DNA of 64,000 nucleotides from JAFGDH01 sp964441265 (GTDB lineage Archaea; Aenigmatarchaeota; Aenigmatarchaeia; QMZP01; QMZT01). The notes beneath the pieces are model-generated. The model made no database searches and had not been told where the DNA came from. It was given only the letters and a program-made list of their open reading frames with translations. Below are positions 16,933 through 25,577 of the stretch, piece after piece. The translations under genes and the position numbers were made by a program. Within the stretch, counting starts at the first letter, position 1. Each line of letters begins with the position of its first letter. Location: positions 158,302-222,301 of the forward strand of contig CAYYKJ010000001.1 in the NCBI GenBank assembly GCA_964441265.1, read 5' to 3'.

Positions 16933-18654
16933 ATGAGGATAAGGCAGCCCATAATCAGCGTACTGGGCCACGTGGACTCGGGGAAGACTACTTTGTTAGA
17001 CCAGATCAGGGGGTCGGCCGTGGCTTCCGGGGAATCGGGAGGTATAACGCAGCACATAGGGGCATCCGAGATTCCCATAGAGAACGTGAAAGACATATGC
17101 GGAAATCTGCTGGAAAGGATGAAGGTCGATCTCAAGATACCCGGTCTTCTCTTCATCGACACCCCGGGACACGAGGCGTTCACCACCCTCAGGAAGAGGG
17201 GAGGATCCATATCCGATCTCGCCATACTCATAGTGGACATAAACGAGGGCTTCCAGCCCCAGACGGACGAATCAATAAGGTTCCTGAAGGAATTTAAGAC
17301 CCCCTTCGTGATAGCTCTCACCAAGATAGACCGGATACTGGGATACCGCTCCCCGGAAGGCATATGCTTCCTCGACAATTACAGACACCAGGACGATCGG
17401 GTGCAGGACGAATTCGAGAAGAAACTGTATCACGTGATAGGGCAGCTCGGGGAAAGGGGATTCCCCTCGGAAAGGTACGACAGGGTCGAGGATTACTCCA
17501 AGCAGATATCCATCGTCCCGGTTTCCGGGATGAGCGGGGAGGGCATCCAGGATCTCCTCGTCCTCATAGCCGGTCTCTCCCAGAAGTTCATGGGTAAGAG
17601 ACTCGAGGTCAGCGGTGACTTAGGAAGGGGCACCGTCCTTGAAATCAGGGATTTCAGGGGGCTGGGAAAGACCCTGGACGTCATACTTTATGACGGGACC
17701 ATGAGAAAAGGTGACTTCCTGCTGATCGGGGGGAAAGACATCGTGCTCACCAAGGTAAAGGCCCTCCTCAAACCCAACCCCCTTAAGGAGATAAGGGTGG
17801 AGAAGAAGTTCCTTCCCATAGAAGTGGTCTCCGCCGCGGCAGGGGTGAAGATATCCGCAATGAACATCGAAAACGTGATCGCCGGTTCTCCCCTGAGATC
17901 CGTGAGCAGAGAGGAGGAGATAGAAGGGATTAAGAAGGAGATAGAGGAGGAGATAGAGGAAGTGGAGATAGAGACGGAGAAGGAGGGAATCATAGTCAAG
18001 GCGGACACACTGGGAAGTCTGGAGGCGCTCATAAAGACACTGAAGGAAATGAAAATGCCCATCAGAAAGGCGAAGGTAGGGCCCGTCCTCAAAAGTGACG
18101 TAATGGAAAGCTCCGGCATGAAGAAGAAGGTCATATTCGCTTTCAGGGTCGGAATCTACGGAGAGGCTGCCGAGCTCTCCAAAAGGACCGGAGTCAAGCT
18201 CCTCAGATCGGACATAATATACAAGCTCATCGAGGATTTCCGGGAATGGGAAGAGCAGAAGAAGAAAGACAGGGAAAAGGATATGCTGGATTCGGCCACC
18301 AGGCCAGGAAGGATGAAGATACTCCCCGGCTACGTGTTCCGCCAGTCCAAGCCCGCGGTATTCGGCGTGGAGGTCCTGGGAGGGGTGGTAAGGACGGGTT
18401 ACAGGGTCAGAAAGGGAGACAAGGTTATCGGGGAAATCAAGGAGCTCCAGTCAGAGGGTGAGAACGTACAGGAAGGGAAGGCCGGGGAGAAGATGGCAGT
18501 TTCCATGGAAGGAGTGACCATGGGCAGGCACATAAACGAGGGCGACGTTCTTGAGAATCACCTCACCAAGGAAGACATTGAGACCCTTACCAGGCTCAAG
18601 AAAAAGCTCTCGAACAGCGAAAGGAAGCTTCTGGGAGAGACGGAAGGGAGGTAA
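16933..18654 (+). CDS. infB: Translation initiation factor aIF5B (IF-2 homologue)
   Basis: GTPase that promotes ribosomal subunit joining. G1 is GHVDSGKTT (residues 12-20), G3 is DTPGHEAF, G4 is LTKID. Domain II follows from VSGDLGRGTVLEIRD, then the helical linker (acidic EEIEGIKKEIEEEIEEVEIE), domain III (VKADTLGSLEAL) and domain IV. The 573 residues match archaeal IF5B without the long eukaryotic N-terminal extension. aIF2-beta begins 46 bases downstream. Confidence 0.95.
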   Translation: MRIRQPIISVLGHVDSGKTTLLDQIRGSAVASGESGGITQHIGASEIPIENVKDICGNLLERMKVDLKIPGLLFIDTPGHEAFTTLRKRGGSISDLAILIVDINEGFQPQTDESIRFLKEFKTPFVIALTKIDRILGYRSPEGICFLDNYRHQDDRVQDEFEKKLYHVIGQLGERGFPSERYDRVEDYSKQISIVPVSGMSGEGIQDLLVLIAGLSQKFMGKRLEVSGDLGRGTVLEIRDFRGLGKTLDVILYDGTMRKGDFLLIGGKDIVLTKVKALLKPNPLKEIRVEKKFLPIEVVSAAAGVKISAMNIENVIAGSPLRSVSREEEIEGIKKEIEEEIEEVEIETEKEGIIVKADTLGSLEALIKTLKEMKMPIRKAKVGPVLKSDVMESSGMKKKVIFAFRVGIYGEAAELSKRTGVKLLRSDIIYKLIEDFREWEEQKKKDREKDMLDSATRPGRMKILPGYVFRQSKPAVFGVEVLGGVVRTGYRVRKGDKVIGEIKELQSEGENVQEGKAGEKMAVSMEGVTMGRHINEGDVLENHLTKEDIETLTRLKKKLSNSERKLLGETEGR

Positions 18655-18700
18655 GATATCCCCTTCGATTTTTATATCGGACTCCACAATAATTATTACT

Positions 18701-19105
18701 ATGAATTACGAATCCCTGCTGGAGGATGCCTTCAGGAAGCTCCCCGAAAAGAGTGAAGGAAAGGGGAGGTTTGAGATTCCCGGAGCCAAGACTCTGCCCG
18801 ACGGGTCAAAGACCATAATCACCAACTTCGGGGAGATCGCCGGCAAGCTGAGAAGGGATCCCAGCCACATTCTGAAGTTCCTCCTCAAGGAACTGGCCAC
18901 CAAGGGAGAGCTGAAGGGTCAGAAGCTCACCGTACAGGGCCGCTTCCGGTCGGATATGGTGGACAAAAAAGTGGAGAACTACGCAAAGGAATACGTTTTC
19001 TGCCAGGAGTGCGGCAAGCCCGACACCAAGATAATAAGGGAAGACCGCTACCAGTTCCTGAAGTGCGAGGCCTGCGGAGCCAAGCACGTGATAAAGAAGG
19101 TTTAG
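18701..19105 (+). CDS. eif2b: Translation initiation factor aIF2 subunit beta
   Basis: Beta subunit of the trimeric factor that brings Met-tRNAi to the small subunit. The 134-residue product is of normal length: N-terminal helix, alpha-beta core (PDGSKTIITNFGEIA), then a C-terminal zinc ribbon with CQECGKP and CEACGAKH. The last 51 bases (19055-19105) are repeated at 20132-20182 with only two mismatches. The stop overlaps the stop of the convergent HEPN gene by two bases, so the toxin-antitoxin pair begins exactly where this gene ends. Confidence 0.95.
   Translation: MNYESLLEDAFRKLPEKSEGKGRFEIPGAKTLPDGSKTIITNFGEIAGKLRRDPSHILKFLLKELATKGELKGQKLTVQGRFRSDMVDKKVENYAKEYVFCQECGKPDTKIIREDRYQFLKCEACGAKHVIKKV
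19055..19105 (+). repeat. 51-bp direct repeat, copy 1 (authentic aIF2-beta 3' end)
   Basis: Pairs with 20132-20182. The two copies differ at only two positions (19063/20140 and 19065/20142) and both end exactly at the stop codon TAG. The segment encodes the last 16 residues, FLKCEACGAKHVIKKV. Confidence 0.9.
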
Positions 19106-19524
19106 GGTTTCAATTCCTTTTCTACCAATATCAGAAGATTTCCCGCATCATCTATCGATTCCTCAGCGTCCTCTCTGGAGCAACCTTCCCCGGAATACTG
19201 TATGGAATGCCTTGAAATTCTGTAAGAATCAAGACTTGACAAAATCTCTGTCAATTCTTTCTTTTTTCCGTAGTTTCTCTTCAAAAGAGCTATAAGGCAA
19301 TAATGGCTTCTCTCCTTATAACCCGCAGTAAAAAGGAGTGCCCTTGCGGAATGGAACATCGAATTGTACGCCATCAAAAACGCAACATCATAGTACCCGT
19401 TTTCGAGATTACCTTCTGCTCTCCCGAGGAAATGCCGGCTCATTCTGATGGAATTTCTAACCTTGCTCTCGTCAGTCCCCGTCTTCCTCAACAATCCCCT
19501 CTTGAAGCAGTCTTCGAGGCTCAC
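19102..19524 (-). CDS. HEPN-domain protein (UPF0332-like), probable toxin of the MNT/HEPN pair
   Basis: All-helical 140-residue protein. The conserved core AYNSMFHSARALLFTAGYKERSHYCLIALL (residues 52-81) is typical of the HEPN/UPF0332 family, whose members are often RNases kept inactive or modified by a partner nucleotidyltransferase. Candidate catalytic residues are Arg102, Arg105 and His106 in DSYRISRHSIQY; the textbook RX4-6H spacing is not exact. Its start overlaps the stop of the upstream partner by 4 bases (ATGA), so the two are translationally coupled. The codons are richer in A/T than in the surrounding housekeeping genes. Confidence 0.75.
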   Translation of the reverse strand: MSLEDCFKRGLLRKTGTDESKVRNSIRMSRHFLGRAEGNLENGYYDVAFLMAYNSMFHSARALLFTAGYKERSHYCLIALLKRNYGKKKELTEILSSLDSYRISRHSIQYSGEGCSREDAEESIDDAGNLLILVEKELKP

Positions 19525-20078
19525 GGAAGCTCACCGTATAAAATTAAATTATTCTTCATAAAAGACTCCACAAAACTGTTTTTTGATTTTTTCATCTTCC
19601 TCCATTCACCTATACTGAATCTGGTGATTTCCGTTGTCTTTCTCAGTTCTGATTCCATTCGACTAATACTAACCGTGCGCAATTTCCTTTGCTGGGTTAT
19701 TACAAACAAATCGACGTCACTGTGTTCAGTGTATTCCCCGCTGGCATAAGCTCCAAACAGGGAAACCACCGATATTTCCGGATTTTCATTGATAAACTTC
19801 TTTATGAATCCCGATTCCTTGAGAAGCATCAGAAACCACGTACATTTCAGCCTCTTTGTCAGATAATCATCGTTATTCAGACGGAACTGGATCGAATTCG
19901 CCGTTCTTTCCGAGTCCAATATTCCTTCTTCAGCGTATAACTTCAGGTACGTCTCAGCCGTAAGTGGGCTGATCGAGAGCTCCCTGCTGATCCCCTTTAT
20001 GTGAATTCTCGAGTTTGGTCTGGAAAGAAAATACTCCAACACCTTCCATCCCCTGAATTTTCTCCATTCCTTTAACAT
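19521..20078 (-). CDS. Winged-helix / minimal nucleotidyltransferase (MNT) protein, probable antitoxin and regulator
   Basis: Residues 1-75 form a winged helix (VLEYFLSRPNSRIHIKGISRE, then SPLTAETYLKLYAEEGIL). Residues 100-175 form a nucleotidyltransferase core, FGAYASGEYTEHSDVDLFV (109-126), with metal-binding Asp121 and Asp123. The usual GS pair is GA here, so activity may be altered. In characterised MNT-HEPN systems the nucleotidyltransferase AMPylates the HEPN toxin. The winged helix probably binds the 10-bp inverted repeat just upstream of its start codon. Confidence 0.78.
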   Translation of the reverse strand: MLKEWRKFRGWKVLEYFLSRPNSRIHIKGISRELSISPLTAETYLKLYAEEGILDSERTANSIQFRLNNDDYLTKRLKCTWFLMLLKESGFIKKFINENPEISVVSLFGAYASGEYTEHSDVDLFVITQQRKLRTVSISRMESELRKTTEITRFSIGEWRKMKKSKNSFVESFMKNNLILYGELP

Positions 20079-20086
20079 AATATATA

Positions 20087-20118
20087 ATACGATAGTATTA
20101 TATATAAAACTATCGTAT
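20087..20118 (-). promoter_or_regulatory. Inverted-repeat operator at the MNT/HEPN promoter
   Basis: ATACGATAGT (20087-20096) and ACTATCGTAT (20109-20118) form a perfect 10-bp inverted repeat with a 12-base AT-rich spacer that itself looks like a TATA box (TATTATATATAAA). It begins 9 bases upstream of the MNT start codon. Protein binding there would block TBP or transcription start, the expected autoregulation of a toxin-antitoxin operon. Confidence 0.7.
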
Positions 20119-20131
20119 AATGAACTAAAGA

Positions 20132-20182
20132 TTCCTGAACTACGAGGCCTGCGGAGCCAAGCACGTGATAAAGAAGGTTTAG
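20132..20182 (+). repeat. 51-bp direct repeat, copy 2 (orphan aIF2-beta 3' end)
   Basis: Orphan copy of the last 51 bases of aIF2-beta, encoding FLNYEACGAKHVIKKV and its stop, without a gene in front. A possible third, badly decayed copy lies at 20302-20330 (the core CAAGCACGCGATAAAAAGG resembles CAAGCACGTGATAAAGAAGG). Confidence 0.9.
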
Positions 20183-20374
20183 AATCATTATTTCGACAGA
20201 CTGTTAATACTGTTTATTATACCTCTTGAATTTGCTTTGATAACACAAAGGTTTATATTTTTTTTACATGAAACCTGTACATAGAACACAAACCAGGTTC
20301 TCCGGGAACAAGCACGCGATAAAAAGGATATATGGTTTTTTTAGATCACCGAATTGGGAATGGGCAAAAGAAAT
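20183..20374. other. Non-coding stretch between the aIF2-beta remnant and the secreted protein gene
   Basis: AT-rich, with no convincing gene. GTTTATATTTTTTTT near 20250 could be a promoter or a T-rich terminator. The only recognisable element is the possible decayed third copy of the aIF2-beta end at 20302-20330. The secreted protein gene on the other strand ends at 20375. Confidence 0.4.
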
Positions 20375-22399
20375 CTAATACTTGCAACACAGGAAGGGAT
20401 ATTTTTCGCCCCAACCCTCAGAGCACATGGCATCATCAGGCTGATCGCGACCACCATAATCGTTCCACCACACAGATCCCCTGTCGTACGTATCAACTCC
20501 GTGCCAACCTTCACAATCATGTGTTGCATGGTCGTGTCCTTCCTGAGTAAAACTGAAAACACCTGAATTATACCAGGCTTTATCAAACTGGATCGGTAAT
20601 TCACCATGAATCTGTAAATATCTGGTTATTTCTATTCCGTCACATACATGATATCCTGAACAACCCTTTCCCTGTATCCAATTATAAACCGCCTGATAAC
20701 CGTTCTTTGCATTTCCATATTTATCAAAACCGCTAAAGTCACCGCTGTGAGAAGAGCTTGTGATCTTGATATCACTGGGGACAGCCCATCCGTATACTTT
20801 ACCATCCACATTCAAATTCCCATCAACATTCAGATCATTGGAAACGTCAACGTTCCCTCCCGTGACCTGAAGACCGCCGGATTTTACCAGCAGTCCGTTC
20901 TCCACGGTCCCCCCGCCATTAATGAAAACCTCGTCGGCTCTCTCGTCCCCGAAGGTGGCGTCCCCGGAAACCTTCAGGTTTCCGTTGACATCCAGTTTTG
21001 CGCCGGGGGAAGATGTTCCGATGCCGACACGCCCGCTTCCCCTTTTTATCGCAATTCCGATTTTCTCATTTCCGTTCTGTATGGTATTCAGGTAAAGAAC
21101 ATCAGGACCGGCATCATATCCAACAATTCCTCCAAAGGAATCACTCCCGCCTTCTCTGAAAAAGATTTTTGCCTTGCGAATATTATCAACCGTATCCACA
21201 AAAATACCGCCGTCATTTGGCGCTGCGATATGCAATTTCGCATCCGGGTTACCCGCAGTGCCAATACCGACGTTACCCGAACTTTCATCGACAACCAAAT
21301 CATAACTACCCGAACTGTCATCATGAACCTGCAGACCGCCGGATTTTATGAGCAGGCCGTGCTCCACGGTCCCCCCGCCTTTTATGAACACCTCGTCAGC
21401 CCTCTCGTCCCCGAAAGTGGCGTCCCCGGATACTATCATGCTCCCATCGACATACAGTTTGACATCAGGGGCCGGTTCCTCCGTAGTACCTATGGCCACC
21501 TTTCCTGATTCCCTGTAAATATTCCCCAATACGTCTTCTACCCAGACTGCAGTAGTCTGCTCTGTGCCGTCAGAAAAGATTATCTTATCCACTTTACGTA
21601 TTTCGCCACCGCTTCCCAACATTTCAATGTCCCCGGAAACGTATACATTGCCAAAAGCGGTAGTCGCTATATCACCGTTAACTGTGAGTTTATGCGACGG
21701 GCTGGAGGCCCCTATACCAACGTTCCCGGAAACCCCGGAATACATGCTGTTTCCTGAGATTATCCAGTCGCCGTCATCCCCTCCGGTGCCGTCTCCATGC
21801 AAACAATTACCATTAGTGTCACACACAACCCCCCCAGTTATGGCAGCGGCCTCTATGCTGGCGCCGACCCCCAGGTTGCCGGTTATCTCTGCATTTCCAC
21901 CGACACTGAGATGGTAGTTGGATTTCGGGGATAATCCTATGCCAACACGCCCCTCAGAATCGACAACCATATCATTGGAACTCCCGGAAACCCTGAACTC
22001 GCCGCTGTTGAGCAAAAGGAAGGCCCCGTCCTCTATCATGACTCCCTTTCCTCCGGTGAAAAGGCCCGAATAGGAATTGGAATTCTCGGTGACAGTCCCC
22101 TTCACAGCGGCCCCGCCGCCCGAGGTCGATATCCCGACTATACCGTAGAATCCCGACCCCCGGATACCTGTAGTTGATGCTTGCGAAGATATTCCCACAT
22201 CACTGCCAGTAGCCTGTATGCCTATGTCTTCATTTGTTACAATAGTGAGTTTCGGGTGATCACCCCTCATTTTTATGTTCGCATCCGTGAAATCAATCTC
22301 GTCGGCGGGGTGGGATACCTGAGCAGAGACCGAGGAGGTATATAACAAAAGCAAGACCAGGACTGCGATCACGACCAGCGGACGGAAGGCGGTTCCCAT
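20375..22399 (-). CDS. Large secreted repeat protein, 674 residues, fibre-like with cysteine-rich C-terminus
   Basis: A signal peptide (RPLVVIAVLVLLLLYTSSVSA) is followed by QVSHPADEI and a long stretch of glycine-rich beta repeats. At least four copies of a VGIGxxxPxxKLxVxG unit (for example RVGIGTSSPGAKLDVNG, NVGIGASSPSHKLTVNG) alternate with ATFGDERADEVFI blocks; this resembles phage tail-fibre and bacterial surface-fibre stalks. The last 120 residues form a separate domain with several Cys, Trp and His residues (GYHVCDGIEITRYL, HDHATHDCEGWHGV, YPFLCCKY), possibly a binding head. Likely a cell-surface or secreted fibre. It is paralogous to the next gene. Confidence 0.7.
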   Translation of the reverse strand: MGTAFRPLVVIAVLVLLLLYTSSVSAQVSHPADEIDFTDANIKMRGDHPKLTIVTNEDIGIQATGSDVGISSQASTTGIRGSGFYGIVGISTSGGGAAVKGTVTENSNSYSGLFTGGKGVMIEDGAFLLLNSGEFRVSGSSNDMVVDSEGRVGIGLSPKSNYHLSVGGNAEITGNLGVGASIEAAAITGGVVCDTNGNCLHGDGTGGDDGDWIISGNSMYSGVSGNVGIGASSPSHKLTVNGDIATTAFGNVYVSGDIEMLGSGGEIRKVDKIIFSDGTEQTTAVWVEDVLGNIYRESGKVAIGTTEEPAPDVKLYVDGSMIVSGDATFGDERADEVFIKGGGTVEHGLLIKSGGLQVHDDSSGSYDLVVDESSGNVGIGTAGNPDAKLHIAAPNDGGIFVDTVDNIRKAKIFFREGGSDSFGGIVGYDAGPDVLYLNTIQNGNEKIGIAIKRGSGRVGIGTSSPGAKLDVNGNLKVSGDATFGDERADEVFINGGGTVENGLLVKSGGLQVTGGNVDVSNDLNVDGNLNVDGKVYGWAVPSDIKITSSSHSGDFSGFDKYGNAKNGYQAVYNWIQGKGCSGYHVCDGIEITRYLQIHGELPIQFDKAWYNSGVFSFTQEGHDHATHDCEGWHGVDTYDRGSVWWNDYGGRDQPDDAMCSEGWGEKYPFLCCKY
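20871..21430. repeat. Two near-identical ~98-bp internal repeats within the 674-residue gene
   Basis: 20871-20968 and 21333-21430 are similar over their whole length at an offset of 462 bases. They encode the ATFGDERADEVFI block plus GGGTVE and GLL-KSGGLQV. They point to recent internal duplication of one stalk module. Confidence 0.75.
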
Positions 22400-22461
22400 G
22401 TATAATTATTTATCGTTTCCCGTTTATAAAATGTTAAGAAGATTCCAGAAAGGGAATCTGT

Positions 22462-24072
22462 TTATAACGAAGGATAGCAGGCGCATTTAAGACACGAATC
22501 GGAGCCGTAGTCAGTCGTGTACCAAGTCCCAATCAAAAATTCGTATACAGGATCAGTGTTGCTCTCATCTATATCAAGACAATCGGCATCTCCTGTATTG
22601 GGATGCCCGCCGAAAAAACCAAATTCCTCGCAATAATTTGAGCATTCGTCCCATTGGATGTGGTGACGGTCACCTCCGTTGTCACTGATTTTCGGATCGT
22701 TCAGAACTATATATTCAATATCCCTTTCACAGCTTGAATAATACGCCCACTCGTCCCAGTTCGATGTCTCTTCCTTCACCATGACTCTCCTTGGCGGGCA
22801 CTGAAGTTTAAGATCTGTGCACTTACCATTTATACAAACTTCATTAACATCGACTGCCCCGTCTACAACAAGCTTCTTGTTTGGATCAGAAATCCCGATT
22901 CCAACATTACCAGTCTCGTAATCCACCACCAGATCATCGCTCAAACCGTCATGAGTAATCTTCGCGTCGCCATTGCGTGCATTCCAGACCCCGTAATGTA
23001 AATCGTTCGCATAGATTTCATTGAAATAAGATGTGTATTCGGGGTCTATTGTATAAATATTTGTGTCCACGATCTTGTCAGCTTTCAGCGAAGATATTTG
23101 GCAGTTTTCTATGTCATCGCAGCCAAACCCAGTGCCTGTCCCGGAACCCAGCTCAGACCAGTCAGATATGCAGTCCCCGCCAATGCAGATCCCGTTGGCG
23201 AACTGCCCCTGACCGTTCAAAGAAATCACATTACCCGATGTGCTGATTTCACCATAAGATTGTATGCTTTCAACATCCAGGTATCTGAGTTTGGAAGTCG
23301 AATAGGGATCGAGATAATAGGCATTGCTGTCACTATCCATGAATTTGGACGCTGTCAAAGACTCGAAATTACAGTCTTTAATGAACTGTAATTCTAAGCA
23401 GGTGAGATCCCCGCCGTCGCTGCTCCTTTCGGCGAGGTTTACCCAATAACCACCGCGGATGCAGTACTGAAGCGATGACATCGTTGCCGCTATCTGCCCC
23501 GGCTCGCATGTTCCAGGGAAAGAATCTTGTGCATCCAGCTTAAGGAGATTGGAATTTATGTTGACTGAACTGCTGCTGCCATAAGGACTTATTTTATTTG
23601 CCTTCAATTCCCCGGGGACGTTCAATAATGTCGTCACTCCAATATTCTTCGCAAGGAGGTCCCTGACATTTGAAGTGGAATCGAGGTCGAGATAATAGGA
23701 ACCATCATTAGCGTCCTTGATCTTGGGGGCCTTCAGCAATGAACCTGCCCCTGCTATCACAACATCTCCCTGCACTCTGACTCCCTTTCCTCCGGAAAAG
23801 ATGCCCGACCAGTAACCAGACCCTACGGTCGAGGATATCCCAGAAGCCCCGGTGGGTTTGATTGTAAGTCCTCCGCTGCCCTCTATTCTAAGTCTGCTGT
23901 CCCCCAACATACTCAGCGCGGAGTCACCGGAAAATATGAAGACCCCCTCTGAAAAGGTCCCCGGTCCAATCTCGTCTGCCGGGTGAGAAACCTCTGCTGA
24001 TACCCGTGGAAGGTAAAACAAAAGCAATGTCAGAACTGCGATCGCGACCAGCGGACGAAAGACACCCTTCAT
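22462..24072 (-). CDS. Large secreted repeat protein, paralogue of the 674-residue protein
   Basis: Start ATG 24072 gives MKGVFRPLVAIAVLTLLLFY, a signal peptide nearly matching its neighbour, followed by the same SAEVSHPADEIG. The repeat part is less regular: paired YYLDLDSTSN / YYLDPYSTSK / IDPEYTSYF units and one NVGIGISDPNKKLVVDG unit. The last 100 residues (from CPPRRVMVKEETSNWDEW) are a different Cys-rich head from that of the paralogue, ending DSCLKCACYPSL. Shared secretion leader and stalk with different heads suggest modular surface proteins that diversify at the tip. Confidence 0.7.
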   Translation of the reverse strand: MKGVFRPLVAIAVLTLLLFYLPRVSAEVSHPADEIGPGTFSEGVFIFSGDSALSMLGDSRLRIEGSGGLTIKPTGASGISSTVGSGYWSGIFSGGKGVRVQGDVVIAGAGSLLKAPKIKDANDGSYYLDLDSTSNVRDLLAKNIGVTTLLNVPGELKANKISPYGSSSSVNINSNLLKLDAQDSFPGTCEPGQIAATMSSLQYCIRGGYWVNLAERSSDGGDLTCLELQFIKDCNFESLTASKFMDSDSNAYYLDPYSTSKLRYLDVESIQSYGEISTSGNVISLNGQGQFANGICIGGDCISDWSELGSGTGTGFGCDDIENCQISSLKADKIVDTNIYTIDPEYTSYFNEIYANDLHYGVWNARNGDAKITHDGLSDDLVVDYETGNVGIGISDPNKKLVVDGAVDVNEVCINGKCTDLKLQCPPRRVMVKEETSNWDEWAYYSSCERDIEYIVLNDPKISDNGGDRHHIQWDECSNYCEEFGFFGGHPNTGDADCLDIDESNTDPVYEFLIGTWYTTDYGSDSCLKCACYPSL

Positions 24073-24199
24073 ACATGATATTTGTTCTCGCCTGTATATA
24101 AAAATCACTTAAAATCACTCCGCGACAGCCCGCAAAAATCCAAACGATTCACCCGGTCCGCTCCGCGGGCGATTTTACAGAATATCAGAGAATCACGCA

Positions 24200-24292
24200 T
24201 TCCGTTCTCATGACTCCTGTTTCAGAATCAAATTCATCCGGTTCTCATGCAGTCACAGACCTCGTTCCCGGTGGCCACGCAGAAATTCGTTT
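24200..24292 (-). pseudogene. Decayed second copy of the 3' end of the 358-residue membrane protein gene
   Basis: On the minus strand it reads MKTNFCVATGNEVCDCMRTG and a stop, against ANFCVATETRVCDCMKGE at the end of the intact gene (25699). Bases 24249-24288 are about 85% identical to the corresponding gene end near 25711-25753. The 18 bases GCATTCCGTTCTCATGAC are identical downstream of both (24198-24215 and 25662-25679). The copy starts exactly at the stop of the DUF4143 ATPase gene. Confidence 0.75.
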
Positions 24293-25576
24293 TCATGAGA
24301 TAAGAAGCCATTTCCAAAGGGGGATGAAGGTTATGTCCTGCCTCTTCTTCTCCTTGTCCTTGGTGAGAATCATGAGGTCTTTTACGTTCTTGAACTCCTT
24401 TTTGAACTCCAATAAAGCCTCTATCTCCCTTTCTTTGATCTCATCGGTGTAGGAAACGTTTATCGCCGACAGGGAATTATCCCTGTTTTTGACAACAAAA
24501 TCCACTTCTCTCTTGTTTTTCCAGTAATAAACATCCTTCTGCCTCCTCTCAAGTTCAATGAACACCGTATTCTCAGCGAGTTTTCCCTTGTCCTTGGAAA
24601 ATTTGAAGCTCACGGCGTTTCGGAGCCCATTGTCTATGCAGTAAATTTTTGAAGCGAGCGTTTTCTGTTCTTTGAACGAATAAGAGAAATGGTCCAGCGT
24701 AAAGAACAAAAAAGACTCTTTGTAGTGGGATAGATAATCCTTAATCGTGTCATAGGATAGTTTCAGGGAATTTCTCACGTTTCTCAGTGATACCGCATTC
24801 GTAAAATTGGTCATCAAAAAAAGGGCGAAATCCTTTGTTTTTTGGGCGTTTAAATTGTACCTGTCCACTATATCCTTGTACAATATGTCATCGAAATACT
24901 GTTCGAGCATTCTCGTCTTGTATTCTTCCTGCTTGAGCAGTATCTCCGGGAATCCGCCATTATTCAGATACTCACTGAGGCATTTCAAAACTGAGAATTT
25001 TGTCCCCTCAAGAAATATGCCCCTTTTGATTTTGGACTTGTCTATCCTTATGTTTTTGAACAACAGAAATTCTTCAAAGCTCAGTGGGAAAACTTCAAAG
25101 GTAAGATTTCTTCCCGTCAGGATTGTCGAATATTCCTTCTTCAGTAGGTAAGAGCACGAACCGGAAATGACGAACTTATCATCGGTTTTTAGGTCGTATT
25201 TCTTTCTTATCCACGATTCCCATCCGTCTTTCCTGTGAATTTCATCGAGGAAAATATAAGACTTCTTGTCAAGATTCAGGTTCTCCCTGTAGCACTGGTA
25301 AATATCATCAAGCGAATCCTTTGCCAGTTTTTTATCTTCCATATTGACAAACAATATCTGTTCCGGATCTGTCCCTTCTTCCAGCAGGTGGTCAATCATC
25401 TGATACATCAGCGTGCTTTTACCGGATCTCCTTACTCCGGTTATGATTGTTATTTCCCTTATTTCAACTGAATCTATCAAAGAAGCGTACTGTGGCCTGT
25501 CCTTTCCCTTCAATTCCCCAATCAGTCCCCCGCCTTCCCACCAAGGGTTCCATTCATTCAGTTTCTCTATCTCCAT
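24293..25576 (-). CDS. AAA+ ATPase with DUF4143-type C-terminus
   Basis: Member of a widespread family of prokaryotic accessory ATPases of unsettled function. Walker A is GVRRSGKST (residues 47-55), Walker B KSYIFLDEIHR, followed by SGSCSYLLKK and LTGRNLTFEVFPLSFEEF, which are diagnostic of the DUF4143 group. A winged-helix-like segment (VSLRNVRNSLKLSYDTIKDYL) precedes a C-terminal restriction-nuclease-like fold (REVDFVV...AINVSY). 427 residues, intact. Its codons are A/T-richer than those of neighbours, and it lies between the membrane-protein gene and a copy of that gene's 3' end, so it was probably acquired. Two GTTAC...GTAAC inverted repeats precede it. Confidence 0.85.
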   Translation of the reverse strand: MEIEKLNEWNPWWEGGGLIGELKGKDRPQYASLIDSVEIREITIITGVRRSGKSTLMYQMIDHLLEEGTDPEQILFVNMEDKKLAKDSLDDIYQCYRENLNLDKKSYIFLDEIHRKDGWESWIRKKYDLKTDDKFVISGSCSYLLKKEYSTILTGRNLTFEVFPLSFEEFLLFKNIRIDKSKIKRGIFLEGTKFSVLKCLSEYLNNGGFPEILLKQEEYKTRMLEQYFDDILYKDIVDRYNLNAQKTKDFALFLMTNFTNAVSLRNVRNSLKLSYDTIKDYLSHYKESFLFFTLDHFSYSFKEQKTLASKIYCIDNGLRNAVSFKFSKDKGKLAENTVFIELERRQKDVYYWKNKREVDFVVKNRDNSLSAINVSYTDEIKEREIEALLEFKKEFKNVKDLMILTKDKEKKRQDITFIPLWKWLLIS

Positions 25577-25577
25577 A

